A stretch of DNA of 64,000 nucleotides from the NCBI GenBank assembly GCA_037367405.1, contig JAZKJV010000149.1, positions 806,001-870,000 of the forward strand, written 5' to 3'. This DNA is from Ottelia alismoides. Its lineage: Eukaryota > Streptophyta > Magnoliopsida > Alismatales > Hydrocharitaceae. Below the pieces are notes generated by a model. It worked only from the letters and a program-made list of their open reading frames with translations. It was not told the DNA's origin and ran no database searches. A program made the translations under genes and the position numbers. Positions 33,117-45,803 of this stretch are shown here, in pieces (positions within the stretch are counted from its first letter, which is position 1; each line of letters starts with the position of its first letter).

Positions 33117-36100
33117 TGATGAATCTGCGATTCATCTCTCGAATTAGCTGAAAATAAAACTTTATCCCAAGAATTTAGGTTCATTTGCAAGTTAACTTCA
33201 TAAAATTAACTTGCAGGCACATGTTAATAAATTGCATAAGTTAACACTTCATATTGCATTCACAATCATCCATGCATTTTTCACCTAACTTCATGCATTT
33301 TAATTAATTCATGCTAAGTCCAATTGACCTCAAACCACTCCATTGTGTACATATCACTAACCTTAATCCATGAGAAATCCTAAAAAAATGCTAACTTGTT
33401 TATATGCAAAATAATCACAAACCCTAATTTCGGATCGAACAGACTAAAACATTGATATCATTCTCATACAGTGTCCAATTTCCTCTACTCACTTCTAAAA
33501 TAATACACATTCAAATACCTTCAAAACAAGACCAATTTCATAAAGATTGGAGCTCATTTGTGAAGGTTGGATTTTGGGTCACTTTTATGCAGTGTACATT
33601 TTCACTGATTTTGACCTATAATTACATGTGCATATTTCATTTATTCTAATTATTTTCTCTTTCATTTTTTAAATTATCCATTGTTTTAATAAATCACATA
33701 AAAATAAAAATCGAAAAAAAAATAAGAAAAGCAATAAAAAATACCAATTCTGGCTTGAGCCTTCTAACCTAATCCTCTTATACATAATTAACTTCCCTAT
33801 TTTTTCTAATCTATTTAAAATCTATAGAAATTCCAAAAAATATAAATAAAGTCCATTTCATCATTTCATAGTATGTTTGATTTTTGCATGCATTTATCCA
33901 ATCACTTAAAATCAAATGAAAATTTCAAAGCCAAAAAAATTTGATATTTTATATACATAAAATATCACCAAAGAAATCGTATCTTACATTCTGCATTTCA
34001 TTTGCATGAGTCCTTCATGAACATTGTAGCTTGCATTTAGATTTACATTTTTTGTGTTGAGCACTTTTGCATTCGAGTCCATTTTCTATTTTTTATCTAT
34101 TTAATCATGAATTTTAAGCACTGGTCAAATCTATAGTCTACACGTGCCACGTGGAGTGCAATCATTGGAGCCACCTGCCTCCTAGAATCCCTCACCGTCT
34201 CTCTCCATGTGCCAAGCACGTGAGCCCCTCTCTTCTCCCAGTCACGTGCCTAGCATGTGACTTCTTTCTTCCCCCCTCTGTATGTGCCCGCACGTGAGGA
34301 CTCCTCCCTCTACATCTCCACCGCACCGGCGTCACCGCTCCTCTGACCCTCGATCCTCCAACAACGTTGTCGCGTGTTGACCACCATGTCTCGAAACTCT
34401 AACCGCTCTATCTTCCCTCTCCTTTACTGAGTCTCTGACCATAGAAACCTATGTCCCAAGATGTAACCTCCCCTCTACTCTATCCTCTCCAATCACCTAC
34501 CCACCATTATCCCCTCATGCCCTCAACGGCCGGTGATCCTCTCCTTATTTTCTTATCCCTCCTTGAAACCTGCAACCTACGACTATTTATCCCTTATCAC
34601 CCCAATCCTCCCCTTATCAACCAACCTCCGACTGCCCGTCTCCTATTTAAACCTCTAACTGGTCGACCATGAGGGACATCCGCCTATATTTGCCTAGATC
34701 GACCGATATCTACCATCTAACACTTCTTCAAAGGAAAGAGAGAGGGAATATGAACTCAGGATTGTGACAACAACCTGGGATTGAAGCGACAAACTCCTTG
34801 GAGGCGCGATCCATGGGTTTACTAAAGTCCTACTGCTACAAAAAGCACCAAGCATCCTCCTCCATCGTGGAGTCGTGGCGATCAACGGAGAGGGCTATGC
34901 CACTCTAGCCATCAGGCTATCCTCGCACCTTCTTCTTCGTCCTCTTTTTCTTCATCCTCTATTTCCATCATTGTCATTACACCAAAACCATATTCATCAT
35001 CCCTACGTGTCGAATCGTCGTCGAATGACTCAATCACCACCATATCTGAACCTATCAAGTTCCCTTCTAATCCTCTGCAACCCCTCATCATCTTGCTCCT
35101 CTTCCACCACCGTACATGAGCATCATCAACCTTCCACCAACCTCCTCGAAGCAGCTACTCCACCAACGACCCTTGGCCGTGTGTTGACGGCTAAGACCAC
35201 CACCCACATCACGTTTGTCTGCCATTTGAAGCCTACGGAGCAGTCTTCCACAATGAAGAACAAATTTCAGAGTCGATCTTCAGTTTCGTCAGATCAAGAA
35301 TGTGGTGGATCGAGGCCATCCAAGGACCCAAAAATCCAGTTGTAGGGTAGACACCCATCAAACGTCCCCTGATCAATCCAAAAACACCAACCAAACCACA
35401 TGCTTCGGACATCCTAAGCAAAGGGAAGCTCTCCACATGGAGCATTCCTACCGAGCATGTGCCTTGGCTATCGCAGCTCCCTAACCTCTACCCCCACGTG
35501 GGCTACGCACATGTCGTGGGTAATTTATAGGAGCATCCTCTGGACCTCCCAGAATTACCAGAAGGTCCAGGTCACGTGCGTTGTGCGTGTTGGGGGAAAA
35601 TTACGAGAAGCCCCTCCAGTTCTAGGAAATTACAAGAACACCCATGCTAGGGGTAATTTACACAAGAGCCTAGCCGATTTCTCAGAAATGCAGAATAGTC
35701 CTCTACATGCATATATTTGCAAGTATTTTGTTTATTTTATTTACATATTGGCAATGAACTTCTATTTCTCATAACTTGAACATTTGTTATCGGATTTTTA
35801 TTTTCTTGGTGTCGTTTTGATCCCTGATTCATTATCTATTATATTAAACACTGAAAAAAAACGTTACTTTTGAGATAGTTGACATTAATTATTTAAGGAG
35901 ATCATTTCTTATATGGTGGGAAAAATTACTCTTGATATTTATTTATTTTATTGCTCAATAATTTGTGAATTAATATGAGATTTAAATTGGAGATTCTTTT
36001 GAGATTAATTGAACCATTAGTTAAACCAAAGGGGAGGGCTCTCGAGTTTATTTGATTAGCTTGAATTGAACGCTTGTTCCTCTCATGCATCCATTTTGAT

Positions 36101-36595
36101 CACTCCACATTCACCTTCATCTTTGCATAATCATTTCATCACATTATTGCATCATTTAAAAAAATCATAAAAAAATTGCATATATTTTATTTATTCCCTC
36201 ACATCGCATGCCATTATTTTTTCAACATTAAAAATAATTCTGAAAATTCATGCATCATATTTCTTTTAGCAATTAATTACATCCTTAAATAAAATCATTA
36301 AAAAGATGAAAAAGATAGAAATACCAAAAATATATTTCCTTTGAAAACCTAAATTTTAGATTATTTAATTATTAATCAAAAACCCTCTTATTACCCCCAT
36401 GAGTTTGATCTTGGGACTTACCTTTGTTAAGTAAATAAATTCGATGGCATTGAGATTGGATTTGAGTATCATTTCTCTGTGTGATCACTGTTGACGAATC
36501 GCTGAATTTCCCGACTGCAACAACTTCGATATTTTATTTGTTAATTCCATAAAATTAACGTAGGGATTTCCACACTCTTTAGAGGGCCCTCTACA
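33117..36595 (+). repeat. 3' LTR of B
   Basis: The LTR runs from TGATGAATCTGCGATTCATC to about CTCTACA, just before CGAGGA. It matches 24381-27670 over its length and 4668-4813 at its start. The last 20 bp (around AGAGGGCCCTCT) differ from the 5' LTR end, so the exact right boundary is uncertain by about 20 bp. It has several CACGTG motifs near 34140-34290 and TATA-like CTATTTAAA at 34643. Confidence 0.8.
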
Positions 36596-36601
36596 CGAGG
36601 A

Positions 36602-38640
36602 CGACTTCTTAGGGAGTCATGGCAACCAAGCATGGTGGATACTGGCCTTATTGCCTTGGCTAGTTGGAGAGGAAGTAGGCATGCCAAGGAAGACATTTAG
36701 CATAGATGATAGCTTAGGAATTTAAATGTATTTTTGGTGAGAGAGTAATTCATTTATTCATTATTCATTATTTGTAATAACACAAGAACGTAGACATTAC
36801 ATTAATCAAAGGGATCCATTTCCCATTTGATTGTTCACTTGGGGGCCTCATCGTGATTTTTTCCGAGTTTCACGACTTTATTGTCATTTGTTTTCTAATA
36901 TTGGGAGTTTTTCGCCTTTTCTATTTTTTATGTGTATGGAGCCCCTAGATATAGAACTGCTTGTTTCGGTAATTAGGTCCAAGCCCTAATAAGAATTATG
37001 TGCATATAGTCTCTTACGTTTGGATATAGTCAAATTAGTAATTGTCAACTACTTGGACTTGAACGCATGTGCTGAGAGAGCCATATTACAACGTTGGTAG
37101 GAACCGTTGTGGCGGGCACCGAGATGTCTCGAAGATCAGACTCTCAGGTTCATTTATGAATAGTTGACATGTGGTTCTTCATGAATAATAACAGCTACTA
37201 TTTAGGGCGATTTTGTCGATTGCACATCGTCATGTTGATAGGTTTAAAAATTCTATTTTGCCTACCACATGGAGAATGTTGGGAAGCACTGTAAATCCTC
37301 TAACTTTACTTGCATCATTAGATTTTACGATAAGATTTCCATCATCAAATCAAATTGCATGACTTTTTCTCTATCTCCCTCTGATTTTGAGCACCTAGGA
37401 ATTAAATGAAAATTTACAAAATTTTTGGACACTTGTATGCAAAATATCCAAAAAAGTGAAAACTCAAAAATCTAAAATAAGGGGGCTGTTAATAAACTTT
37501 GACCTTAATTTAAATATGTAATGGATTGCATTGTATGGGGTTCATAAAGACCTCATTGTTTTTAGGTACCTTTGGAGTGGACCAAAAACCCTCCCATGAG
37601 CAAGGCGTGACTCACTAAGGTTTAGAACTAAAAACCCAGTCTGTAAGTGCCTTGTCTATCGCACGGATTTTTAATGTATTGGCGCTTATATCATACATGG
37701 ACGAGGAGACCTTGGTCAATGAAGGTGTTCTCGCCTTGTGTGGAATGCCAACCTTGTCTGAATTACTGAGCTTAGGCCACGCCCTCATGGGTGAGTCTTT
37801 GTCATCATCTTGCATCCAAGTTGGTCCTTGCATCCTCACGGGTAATTCCGTTGTGAGCGAGGTCCGAAGTAGTGGTTTCACCTATTGACTTCCTCTCTCT
37901 CATTCTTTGGCTGAGTAGGGATCCACGAAGGGTTACAAGGACCTCAAAAAGTGCATACTACAAGTTACAATGGAGGAGGACAAGTACGTGATACTTTTCC
38001 AACAGTACTCTCGCTCCCATAAGGTTAGGGTCTAAGGACTTGTTAAAAGATATGCCTGAAATAACAATTCCAAAATGAAAAGATAAAAATAGTCGATCCT
38101 TTACTGCTTCACATGTGTAGAGTTGGTGAACCCAATTGTGTATTATATGGTTCTAGATTATGGTTTAAAGATCAAGTCCTGCACATTTGCACAAATTTTG
38201 TCATGAGTGTTTCCTCTTTGACCCCATGCTCGCTTCGAGACTTCATTCTATTTTGCGTTCCTTTTATTCCCCGTTGGCCATCTTACCCTTCTTCATGTAT
38301 TGATCCTTCTTTTATTCTACGATTTTGATCCATGAATGGTTTAGTCGGGACTCCGCCGATACCCACATCGATTCCATGGAGTTGACATTATCAATAATTC
38401 GAGGTTATTCCCGATAACTCGATTAAGACCTTGCGAACCGATCTCCAGACTCCACGATTCTTTTCCACTCCCTTTCTCTTTCTTAATAAACTGGGACCAC
38501 TCTTGTCTCACTTCTACATGTCGTGAATGGAGTTCGGTTTCAGTCTACATCTTCTACTTCATTCACGACTGTCTGGGAATGACCCTAATCACAAATTCAT
38601 CATTTCGGTTGGTATTCATTTTCATTGTGGTCTGATTGGG
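36602..38640 (+). other. D leader, second part
   Basis: D resumes after the B target duplication. About 2 kb without a credible ORF aligns with G's leader (46748-48400), for example at CGGGCACCGAG, CCAGTCTGTAAGTGCCTTGT and CTTGTGTGGAATG. ORFs at 37615-37888 on both strands fall in this leader and are not kept in G. Confidence 0.7.
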
Positions 38641-40110
38641 ATACCTCTTGCATTGTAGAGAGAAGTCAATCCTGGATCCCAATCCAGAGATTCTTTCGTC
38701 AGATTCATACCCAGAAGTGGCTCCTTAGGGCAAAGGGAAAAGACAACAATAACCCCAGTCAGAGCAAGGCCAAGCGTCCAACCAGAACTAGATGAATGCT
38801 CAGTTGCCGACTTCCATCCAAGACGTCCAATAGCTACTGATTGAGCATGCACTAGTGGACACTACATTCAAAGACATGCTGAATGATATGAGGAACATAC
38901 CTGAAGGAGAAGGAAGAAATGAAGAACCACCCCATGATGATCAAGAAGAGGAGCCGATGAATGAGAACCCTAAGCCTTTGCAGAAAGAGACATATAACCC
39001 CAGTGATAGCTAGATGACTGAGTGGATTCGCATCCCACCGGTGTACGCTCTCTTTGAGGTAAAGACTTAATTCCTTTTGCTCATACCCTAATTCCATGGG
39101 AATACTAATTAGGAACTATACATTCACCTGCAACAGTTCTCTCGCATCTGTAGAACTACCCGCTACCTTAACATCCCATTAGGTGTAGTCAAGATGATCA
39201 CATTCCCCTTCAATCTCTAGTACAAGGCCCTGTATTGGGTCATCCATTAGAGAAAGTTTGTGACAACTTGGGAGGAACTTAAGTATGTGTTCCTTCACAA
39301 GTTTTACCCTCTCGACCGGTGCAATCAGATGCAAGCCCGAATAACAACTTCTCCCAGGCTACCCACGAGTATGTTCATGAAGCTAGGGAGCGATAAACTG
39401 ATCTACAGGAGAAATGCCCTCTCCATGATATACCATGGACCAACTTGGTCCAACATTTCCTCAACAACCAGAATGTTAAGAGTCAGACATTAGTTGACGT
39501 TTCCTGTAGGGGATCCCACTTCAATAAGGATGAAAATGTAGTTTGGTAGATCTTTGAAATGGTCGAAGGAGAGGCCACCCTCTCTTCATACTGTACTTAT
39601 CAGAGACAACCCCAAGTCCTCCACAAGCTAGTACACATGGTAGCTTCACATGAGGCAGAGAGACATGAGAGCTCCAACCTCAACATCATTGGGGCCATCT
39701 CTCAAAGGTTGATATCATCAAGAGGAGATCATAGGATCTTGAAAAATTATATGTGATCAAACAAAAAACCTAGAATTTGGATGAATTGGATCAGACCTCC
39801 AAGCAACTGGAGTTGCTGGTGAGTACCATCAATGCATGCCAGTTTATGACTCCACCGCCCGAGGCTCCCGTTGAGAAGAAAGATGAGCATCCCATGAAGC
39901 ATCAGCCTCAGCCCAGTCAGTAGCTGTCGACGGTCAAGCACATATACTACATGCAGACTCCTGACTAAGCACCACATCAACAAAAGTTGGTGGTTTACCA
40001 ATCAGAACCAGACTCCATTTGATTCATTCTCTGCTCCACCTCCTCTCATTCAAGAGATGAATGGAGTTTTGTCCAATGACATACAACTGGCCCATCTTGG
40101 TGGACATCAA
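38641..40110 (+). pseudogene. gag: D gag remnant
   Basis: Broken frames match Athila Gag. They include an acidic N-terminal part with GRNEEPPHDDQEEEPMNENP, then TEWIRIPPVYALFE equivalent to the WIRLPP core motif, and TTWEELKYVFLHKFYPLDRCNQMQ (39260-39340) equivalent to A1's capsid segment. A later frame (39559-39756) fits the gag region before the knuckle position. Several TAG/TGA stops interrupt. G carries the equivalent region. Confidence 0.75.
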
Positions 40111-40430
40111 CAAGGCTAGCTTGCAAATTCTTGCCCATTCTCTTAACATCAAGGAGGGAGATATCTCTAGCCCCATTCACAGCCCAGTACCACTAGTCTC
40201 CGCAATATCATAATAGTTAGAGACAGGCCTAGCCGTACCAGCAGTCGCAGTACCACCCGCATTAGCCATACCATTCGTATGCGGCTGCACCTCAGTAGTA
40301 GTATCCTCCCCCTGGCTACCAACATTAGTATCAGCTTCCTCCACCTCAACAACAGTATCAACATCACTCTTCTCGGTCTCTACACCATCATCCACTATGT
40401 GGTTAGCATGTTGAACCTCCCAAGGCGGTT
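40111..40430 (+). other. Segment of D gag with no counterpart in G
   Basis: Between two blocks that align with G (about 50000 and 50340), D has about 300 bp that do not. The minus strand is open over 40177-40395, with acidic then Ala/Gly/Thr-rich sequence (TTTEVQPHTNGMANAGGTAT). No flanking repeat is evident. It could be a foreign insertion or a fast-evolving low-complexity part of gag. Confidence 0.4.
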
Positions 40431-40934
40431 CCTGAGAATCTAAGCCTTAATTATCTGGCCCAGTTAGTAAAGGGCCTAGTAGAGACAATGCAGAAGTTGG
40501 ACGACTTATGAACACAAAAACTCCAATTCTGGCCCAGGACGAAGCCAACCCCAATAAATTTAAGCACACAGAGCAGATAGAATGTTAAGTTCCATTTATG
40601 CCTGTAAAGTTAGATGATAGTGATTTTGTTTTTCCTAATGTTGTTACTCTCAGGAGTGGTAGGACCTTGCCTCCGTCTACCAGTATTAGGAGGAAGAATA
40701 AAGCTTCATCATGTAAATCATCATCTTCTGCATCAACCATGCCAACTACAAGTTCAGGTGAGGAAGAAGAAGGAGGAGGATCCATGCCAGTTGCCAGCCA
40801 TCACCATCTTCAACAAAAAGTACAAAAAAATCAGAAAAATGAAAATATCAAAAAGATGATCGTAGCTGAAGCTAAGTCATGCCAACCATGGAGGAGTAAG
40901 CACCAACAGCTGCTCAGCACTAGGTGACGGAGCA
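40431..40934 (+). pseudogene. gag: D gag C-terminal part
   Basis: The frame at 40598-40927 has DDSDFVFPNVVTLRSGRTLP, equivalent to FLSNFIRLRSG in A1 and to NVVTLKSGR in G (where A2 inserted). A Ser/Glu-rich stretch and a Lys-rich tail follow. Confidence 0.7.
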
Positions 40935-41760
40935 GTGACCCCAGTTTTTGGACGTCCACTAGTAATAGCAGTACCGTTAGCTCTAGAATGTACACATTTT
41001 TGTAGCATGGTTGTAAAAAATGATGTAGACATGAATTCTGATGTAAATAAGAACAATATTTCTGATTTCAAATCTGTACATATTCCTTTTCCTAATGCAA
41101 TAATAAAATCCAAAAAAATTGCATTATCTAATCCTGATGTTGTGGATATTCTTGAAAACTTGACTCATGAGTTATCATTGCTGAGAGACATGGAATGCAT
41201 GCCTATCTTGAAGAAGGACTTGAAAGAAGCGTGCACAAACAAGCATCAGTTGAACCACAATAACAGACACAATAGAGTAGAAAAGCACATCCTCACCATG
41301 GCTACAGTGGTAGCAATCAACAAGCTCCTAAAGAAGAAGCCCAATAAAGGAGCACATTTGATCAAATGCAGGATTTTTGACCAAGTCTTCGGTAAATATT
41401 TGCTTGACAGTGGCTATTCAATCAACCTTGTGCCCGCCTCAGTGCTTGCACAATTTGGGCTGGGACTGCTAAAGTCAACATGCATGATCTTTCAGTTCGT
41501 TGATAAATCAATTAAGTGACCTCGAGGTTTATTGGAAGATGTCATTGTAATAGTACAAGATATGCATTTTCCTGTTGATTTTGTGGTCCTTGATATGGAC
41601 TCCCCTGCACCATTACTCTTGACCCTGATTATTCTTGGCTAGCCATTCATATGAACTACAGAGGCCATGGTTGATTATGGGTTTGGGAAGATCACATTCT
41701 ACTCAAGCAACAACAAAATGACAATATATATGGTGATTGAACCCAAACTCACGTTTGATT
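40935..41760 (+). pseudogene. pol: D aspartic protease
   Basis: The frame from 40935 has the linker SNPDVVDILENLTHELSLL, then NKGAHLIKCRIFDQVFGKY and the active site LLDSGYSINLVPASVL with an intact D-S-G (Asp at 41406-41408). After KSIK a TGA at 41517-41519 interrupts, but the same frame goes on through IVIVQDMHFPVDFVVLDMDS and LIILG. Another TGA follows at about 41653, in the codon equivalent to H's stop. Confidence 0.85.
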
Positions 41761-43349
41761 AAGGCCAAGCAGAACCATCAGAAGCATATTGTCACTTTAT
41801 TACAGAGATCAGAGATACCAACTTTTCTTTGAATGACACATGGATATATGAAATCCTATTTCTAGAGGAGGACCTGGTTCATGCCAGTCCGAACAAGAGG
41901 AATTCATTGACAATTTATTTGAAACATTAGCAATAGATCCGCTAATGATCGAGGTGAGCAGCACCTCCATAATTAGGGTTGACCATCCACACCAGTTGAG
42001 TTTATGAAGTAACTGAGAAGGAAGCTCAATCTAAACCAGAATTAAAGCCACTTCCGATAGGCCTCAAGTATGCTTTCCTTGTGGGTATAGCAAACATGTA
42101 TCCAGTCATCATCAGCAACATGCTGACCTACGATCTAGAATCCTGAGTACTTGAGATTTTAGAGAAAAACTGTAAGGCACTTGGTTGACACGTATCTGAC
42201 CACTGTGGGATAAATCCTACTCTATGCTCACACCACATTTATTTGGACTAGTCGTCCTGAGAATTTCATAGATGGATAACCCTAATTTACGGGACGTTGT
42301 CATGAAAGAAATCACGAAATGGTGTGTTGTAGGGTCTATTTATCCCATCTTTCGACTCAAAATGGGTGAGCCCCTTGCATGTAGTTCCAAAGAAATCTAG
42401 ACTCTCCATGGTTACTAATGAAAGAGGAGAGGATATTTCTACTCTGGTACCTACATCCTGGCATGTGTATTGATTATCGCTGCCTCAATGCTGTAACGAA
42501 GAAGAACCATTTCCCCTCGCCATTCATTGATCATGTATAGGAAAGATTGACCGACAAGGAGTTCTTATTATTTTTGGATGGGTATTCCGGGTATAACCAA
42601 GTAGCAATCACCCCATCGGACCAAGAGAAGACTATCTTCACTTGCTCGTTCGGTACTTACCCTCTCAGAAGAATGCCCTGTGGTTTGTGCAATGCACCTA
42701 TCACCTTCCAGAGGTGCATGCTTGCCACCTTCACTGATATGGTTGGCAGTTTTCTCAAGGTATTTATGGACGACTTCTCCTTCTATGGTGATAGCTTTGA
42801 TTCTTATTTTCAAAATCTAGATAGAGCACTTCAGAAATGCTGAGAAGTCAATCTCATATTATCTTGAGAAAAAAGCCACTTCATGGTCATCGAAGGGATT
42901 TTGTAGGGCCACGTCATTTCCAAGCATGGCATGGAAGTCAACCCAGCAAAGGTGGATGTGATCGCCAAGCATGAGCCCCCTCAAACTGTCAAAAATTAGA
43001 GATCATTCCTGGGGCATGTGGGTTTCTACAAAATATTCATCATAGTTTTCAACCACATCTCGTGACCCTTCACTGAATTACTGTGCAAGGAGACCGAGTT
43101 TCATGTTGATCAGTAGGGTTTCCTTTCTTTCAATCAACTGAAGGAGCTAATAACTCAAGCTCCAATCCTAAAGCCACCATATTGGTCTCTACCCTTTGAG
43201 ATCATGACGTATGCGTCAGATTTTGCACTTGGGGTTGTGTCAGGATAAAGGAAATACAAAGCACCCTACACCATTCACTACACCAACAAGACATTAGATT
43301 AAGCACAACTTAACTACACTGTTACAGAGAAAGAGTTGATGGTTGTGGT
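41761..43349 (+). pseudogene. pol: D reverse transcriptase and start of RNase H
   Basis: Broken frames carry PELKPLPIGLKYAFLVGI and GINPTLCSHHIYLD. The longest open part (42547-42843) has [33 protein letters not shown] and the catalytic FMDDFSFYGDSF. Later fragments match the RT thumb and RNase H (LTEL, TDAS-like, YTVTEKELMVV). The gene stops inside RNase H where LTR E begins. Numerous stops show inactivity. Confidence 0.85.
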
Positions 43350-43635
43350 TGATGAATTCTTGATTCATTAACATTTCGGTCACATTTTGTCTTAAAACCT
43401 GTAAAAAATACACGTAAATATTCATTAATTTCCACCTTTTATCAAAACCCTATTCATGAATAAAAATGCACTTTTATGCATCTAAAACATGTAAATAAAT
43501 AAAAGAATAAAAATAAAGAAAAGAAAAGAAAGTAGATTGTAAATATGTATATATGTACAATATGACTAAGAAAATATAAATATAGTTGTAAGATATATTT
43601 ATAAATTAACCCCGAGACCAAGTCAGTATGGATTG

Positions 43636-43666
43636 GTCGACAAATAATAAGTCGGGGGAGATAAGG
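43636..43666 (+). promoter_or_regulatory. Conserved purine-rich U3 motif, LTR E
   Basis: GGTCGACAAATAATAAGTCG followed by GGGGAGATAAGG, about 287 bp into the LTR, equals the motif in the other LTRs. Confidence 0.6.
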
Positions 43667-44561
43667 AAAGAAAGGCATAAAAATAATTAAAGATACACTC
43701 CACACACTCTTCATTATTTATCAAATAAATATCAAATCTTTAATGTTTTTTAATTAATTCATATGTGCATATTTTTCAGCAAACTCTTTTCCTAGTAATT
43801 TCTAAAAATGTATATAAAAATATAAAAAAAATAAAATTATTATCTTGTATATATGCCAAGAAATCCAACTTTTAAATTGTCAAATTATCAACTTCCGAAC
43901 ATCATAACTTTCCCATACGAACTCTAATTTCACTCTACTCACCTTTAAAGTTTATAAAATAATATTTTCTAATTAATGGAGTGATTTCATTAAAATCGGA
44001 GTCCGTTTGCAAAAAAAGTCGATTTTGGGACCTAATGACAACAGGGTTTCTGGGATATTTATTTTATTTAGAACACACTATTTTTAGTTTTATTAATTTC
44101 ATAATTTTTAATTATTGTCATGATGTTGTGTTTTAACCACGATTCATTTCAGAAATTTTGGAGCTTATTTATTATTTTAATAAAATCCAAAACCCTAATT
44201 TATAAATGAAATTAAACTAAATGACTTATACATGTACTTACTAATATATCTAACTTATTTTATTAAAATCCAAAAAATTCACAAAATGCATTATTTATTA
44301 TTCTAATAATTAAGAAAATATAAAATTAATATATAATAATTTATTTATTGAATTAAAATTCAATACCTATTTATTAAGTTTTATTTATACATATATATTA
44401 AAATAATATCTATATTTCGTACAATATTTATAATTTATAGAAAGTAATTAAACCATAATTTAGATAATTTAATTCTCTTTATTTTTCGTTATGATATCTA
44501 TTTAAAATAACGCTATTTACTATTTATTAACTAATTTATATTGAATTTACGACATTTGTCC

Positions 44562-44593
44562 AACCAGGTGCTGACACGTGTTAGCACCTGGTT
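44562..44593. repeat. G-box palindrome, LTR E
   Basis: AACCAGGTGCTGACAC faces GTGTTAGCACCTGGTT, a 32-bp palindrome with one mismatched pair and CACGTG in the centre. Confidence 0.9.
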
Positions 44594-44762
44594 CTTCTTC
44601 TCCAAGAAGTCGGTGCAGCTTCTGTTAAAACCGGTCGCTCTTCAAAAAAATTTTGCGCTCCATTTCTAACCTCCTCGATCGATCTTAAGCCTTCACCTTC
44701 TTCCCCTAGCTACCTTCATCCATGCCTACCGCTGGATCTCTCCTAACTCCTTGCCGATTCAC

Positions 44763-44770
44763 CTATAAAT
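44763..44770 (+). promoter_or_regulatory. TATA box, LTR E
   Basis: CTATAAAT lies about 170 bp after the palindrome and 1.4 kb into the LTR, as in A1 and A2. Confidence 0.6.
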
Positions 44771-45483
44771 TCCCCTAAAGTTAGCGCAACCAACTAGACC
44801 TCTCCAACTACCTGAAACCCCCAGTTCCAGTGCCGACCCTCCTTCTTCCAAGTTTTGTGCCGGCCAACTACGGTGGTGACAGCGCCCAATCACTGCCTCG
44901 CGAAGAAGAACGTCAGAGGATAAGCTCCAGGGCGACCACTCGCCTTGCATCGCAGCTAAGTGTCACGTCAAGCTCTGAGAAGGATCGACCATCAAGCTAT
45001 TATCCGAGGTAATAAACCTCTCTTCCCCAGATCTGTTCCTCCACCTTCGCTATTTTCCTTCTCGAGTTTTGTGCCATGATTAGGGTAGATAATGGAGTAA
45101 TTAGGTCAATTAATCACCATTCTTAGACACCCACTAATCTACATCTCCAATTCACTTCGAAATCAACCAGTTCACGTACCATTTTCTCAACTTTTCACTA
45201 AGTTTTTCATCAATACTGGAAACATCACAATTTAACTTGCAAAAATCATTAATCCTTTTGCCGATTCTTGAGAGAATCGAGCACCTAAATTACTACTTGT
45301 AGGTGTATCTTTCATCTGGAGCGACTTCAGAGCATTTGGAGCTTCCTAATGCAAGGGCATTCACAATCAATGAAGGTGTAACAACATTGTCATCAGTTCC
45401 AGGACCAACCGAACCGTGAACTTCATCGACGGAGAACATCGCCTTCCGGTCACCCTTGGAGGAGATCCACCGCGGGCAAGCTC

Positions 45484-45506
45484 GAGGGGTGAAGGTGTCA
45501 CCCCTC
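45484..45506 (+). repeat. GAGGGGTGA hairpin, LTR E
   Basis: GAGGGGTGA pairs with TCACCCCTC. Compared with A1/A2 the closing pair is A-T instead of G-C, a change on both sides that keeps the stem. Confidence 0.85.
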
Positions 45507-45771
45507 TGGCCCCGCTGGAGGTCACAGGTCATTATCGTTCACTAGCTAAAATTAGGAGAAGACGCCATCATCGCAAGCTGCACGCCAGAGCTCAAGAACA
45601 ACAAGAACAACCAGAAGCTACAGGCTGTTGACACGTGGCACGGACGAACGGCCCATATCGCACCTGCTCGTCTAATCCTGATCGTTGATTCCAAAACAGT
45701 GGAGAATTTGCAAACTAAGTCCAACGAAGTTCCTGATTTTCAAACGCGCTCCAGAACTTTTCAAAAATAGC

Positions 45772-45803
45772 ATTTAGGTCCCTACGCAGGGACCAAAATG
45801 TAA
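45772..45803 (+). repeat. TTTAGGTCCCT hairpin, LTR E
   Basis: CATTTAGGTCCCT faces AGGGACCAAAATG, one mismatch, equal to the 36-nt hairpin of A1 and A2. Confidence 0.8.

Larger units (their letters stand above)
4668..36595 (+). mobile_element. Element B: non-autonomous Athila-like retrotransposon (no RT/INT)
   Basis: B has two LTRs. The 5' copy is 4668-4813 plus 24381-27670, split by solo LTR C. The 3' copy is 33117-36595. The internal region of about 5.4 kb starts with a decayed tRNA-Asp PBS (27673) and ends with a PPT (33104-33116). The flanks carry CGAGGA on both sides. Coding remains are limited to a protease-like region and unrecognised acidic ORFs; no reverse transcriptase, RNase H, integrase or capsid motif is visible. 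Its leader block and 3' noncoding region resemble those of A1/A2. The LTR pair looks more diverged than A1's, as expected because A1 is nested inside it. Confidence 0.75.
555..43349 (+). mobile_element. Element D: degenerate Athila-type retrotransposon, interrupted by B
   Basis: D comprises a 5' LTR (555-4485), tRNA-Asp-type PBS (4488-4505), leader (4506-4667 and 36602 to about 38600), then plus-strand gag, PR and RT/RH remains up to 43349. B, with everything nested in it, splits the leader. A CGAGGA direct repeat flanks B at 4662-4667 and 36596-36601. LTR E cuts D inside RNase H, and no D integrase or 3' LTR is seen. D itself starts inside the protease of H, where the preceding five bases are CCAAC; the matching right copy is not in view. 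Many stops and frame changes show it is dead. Confidence 0.75.

Noticed and set aside
37615..37888. Overlapping ORFs on both strands in D's leader
   Set aside because: The related sequence in G (47559-47774) breaks the frames, and the position is the noncoding leader.
40877..41113. Minus-strand ORF ending SAEQLLVLTPPWLA
   Set aside because: It is antisense to D's gag-PR junction and has no recognisable domain or counterpart in G.
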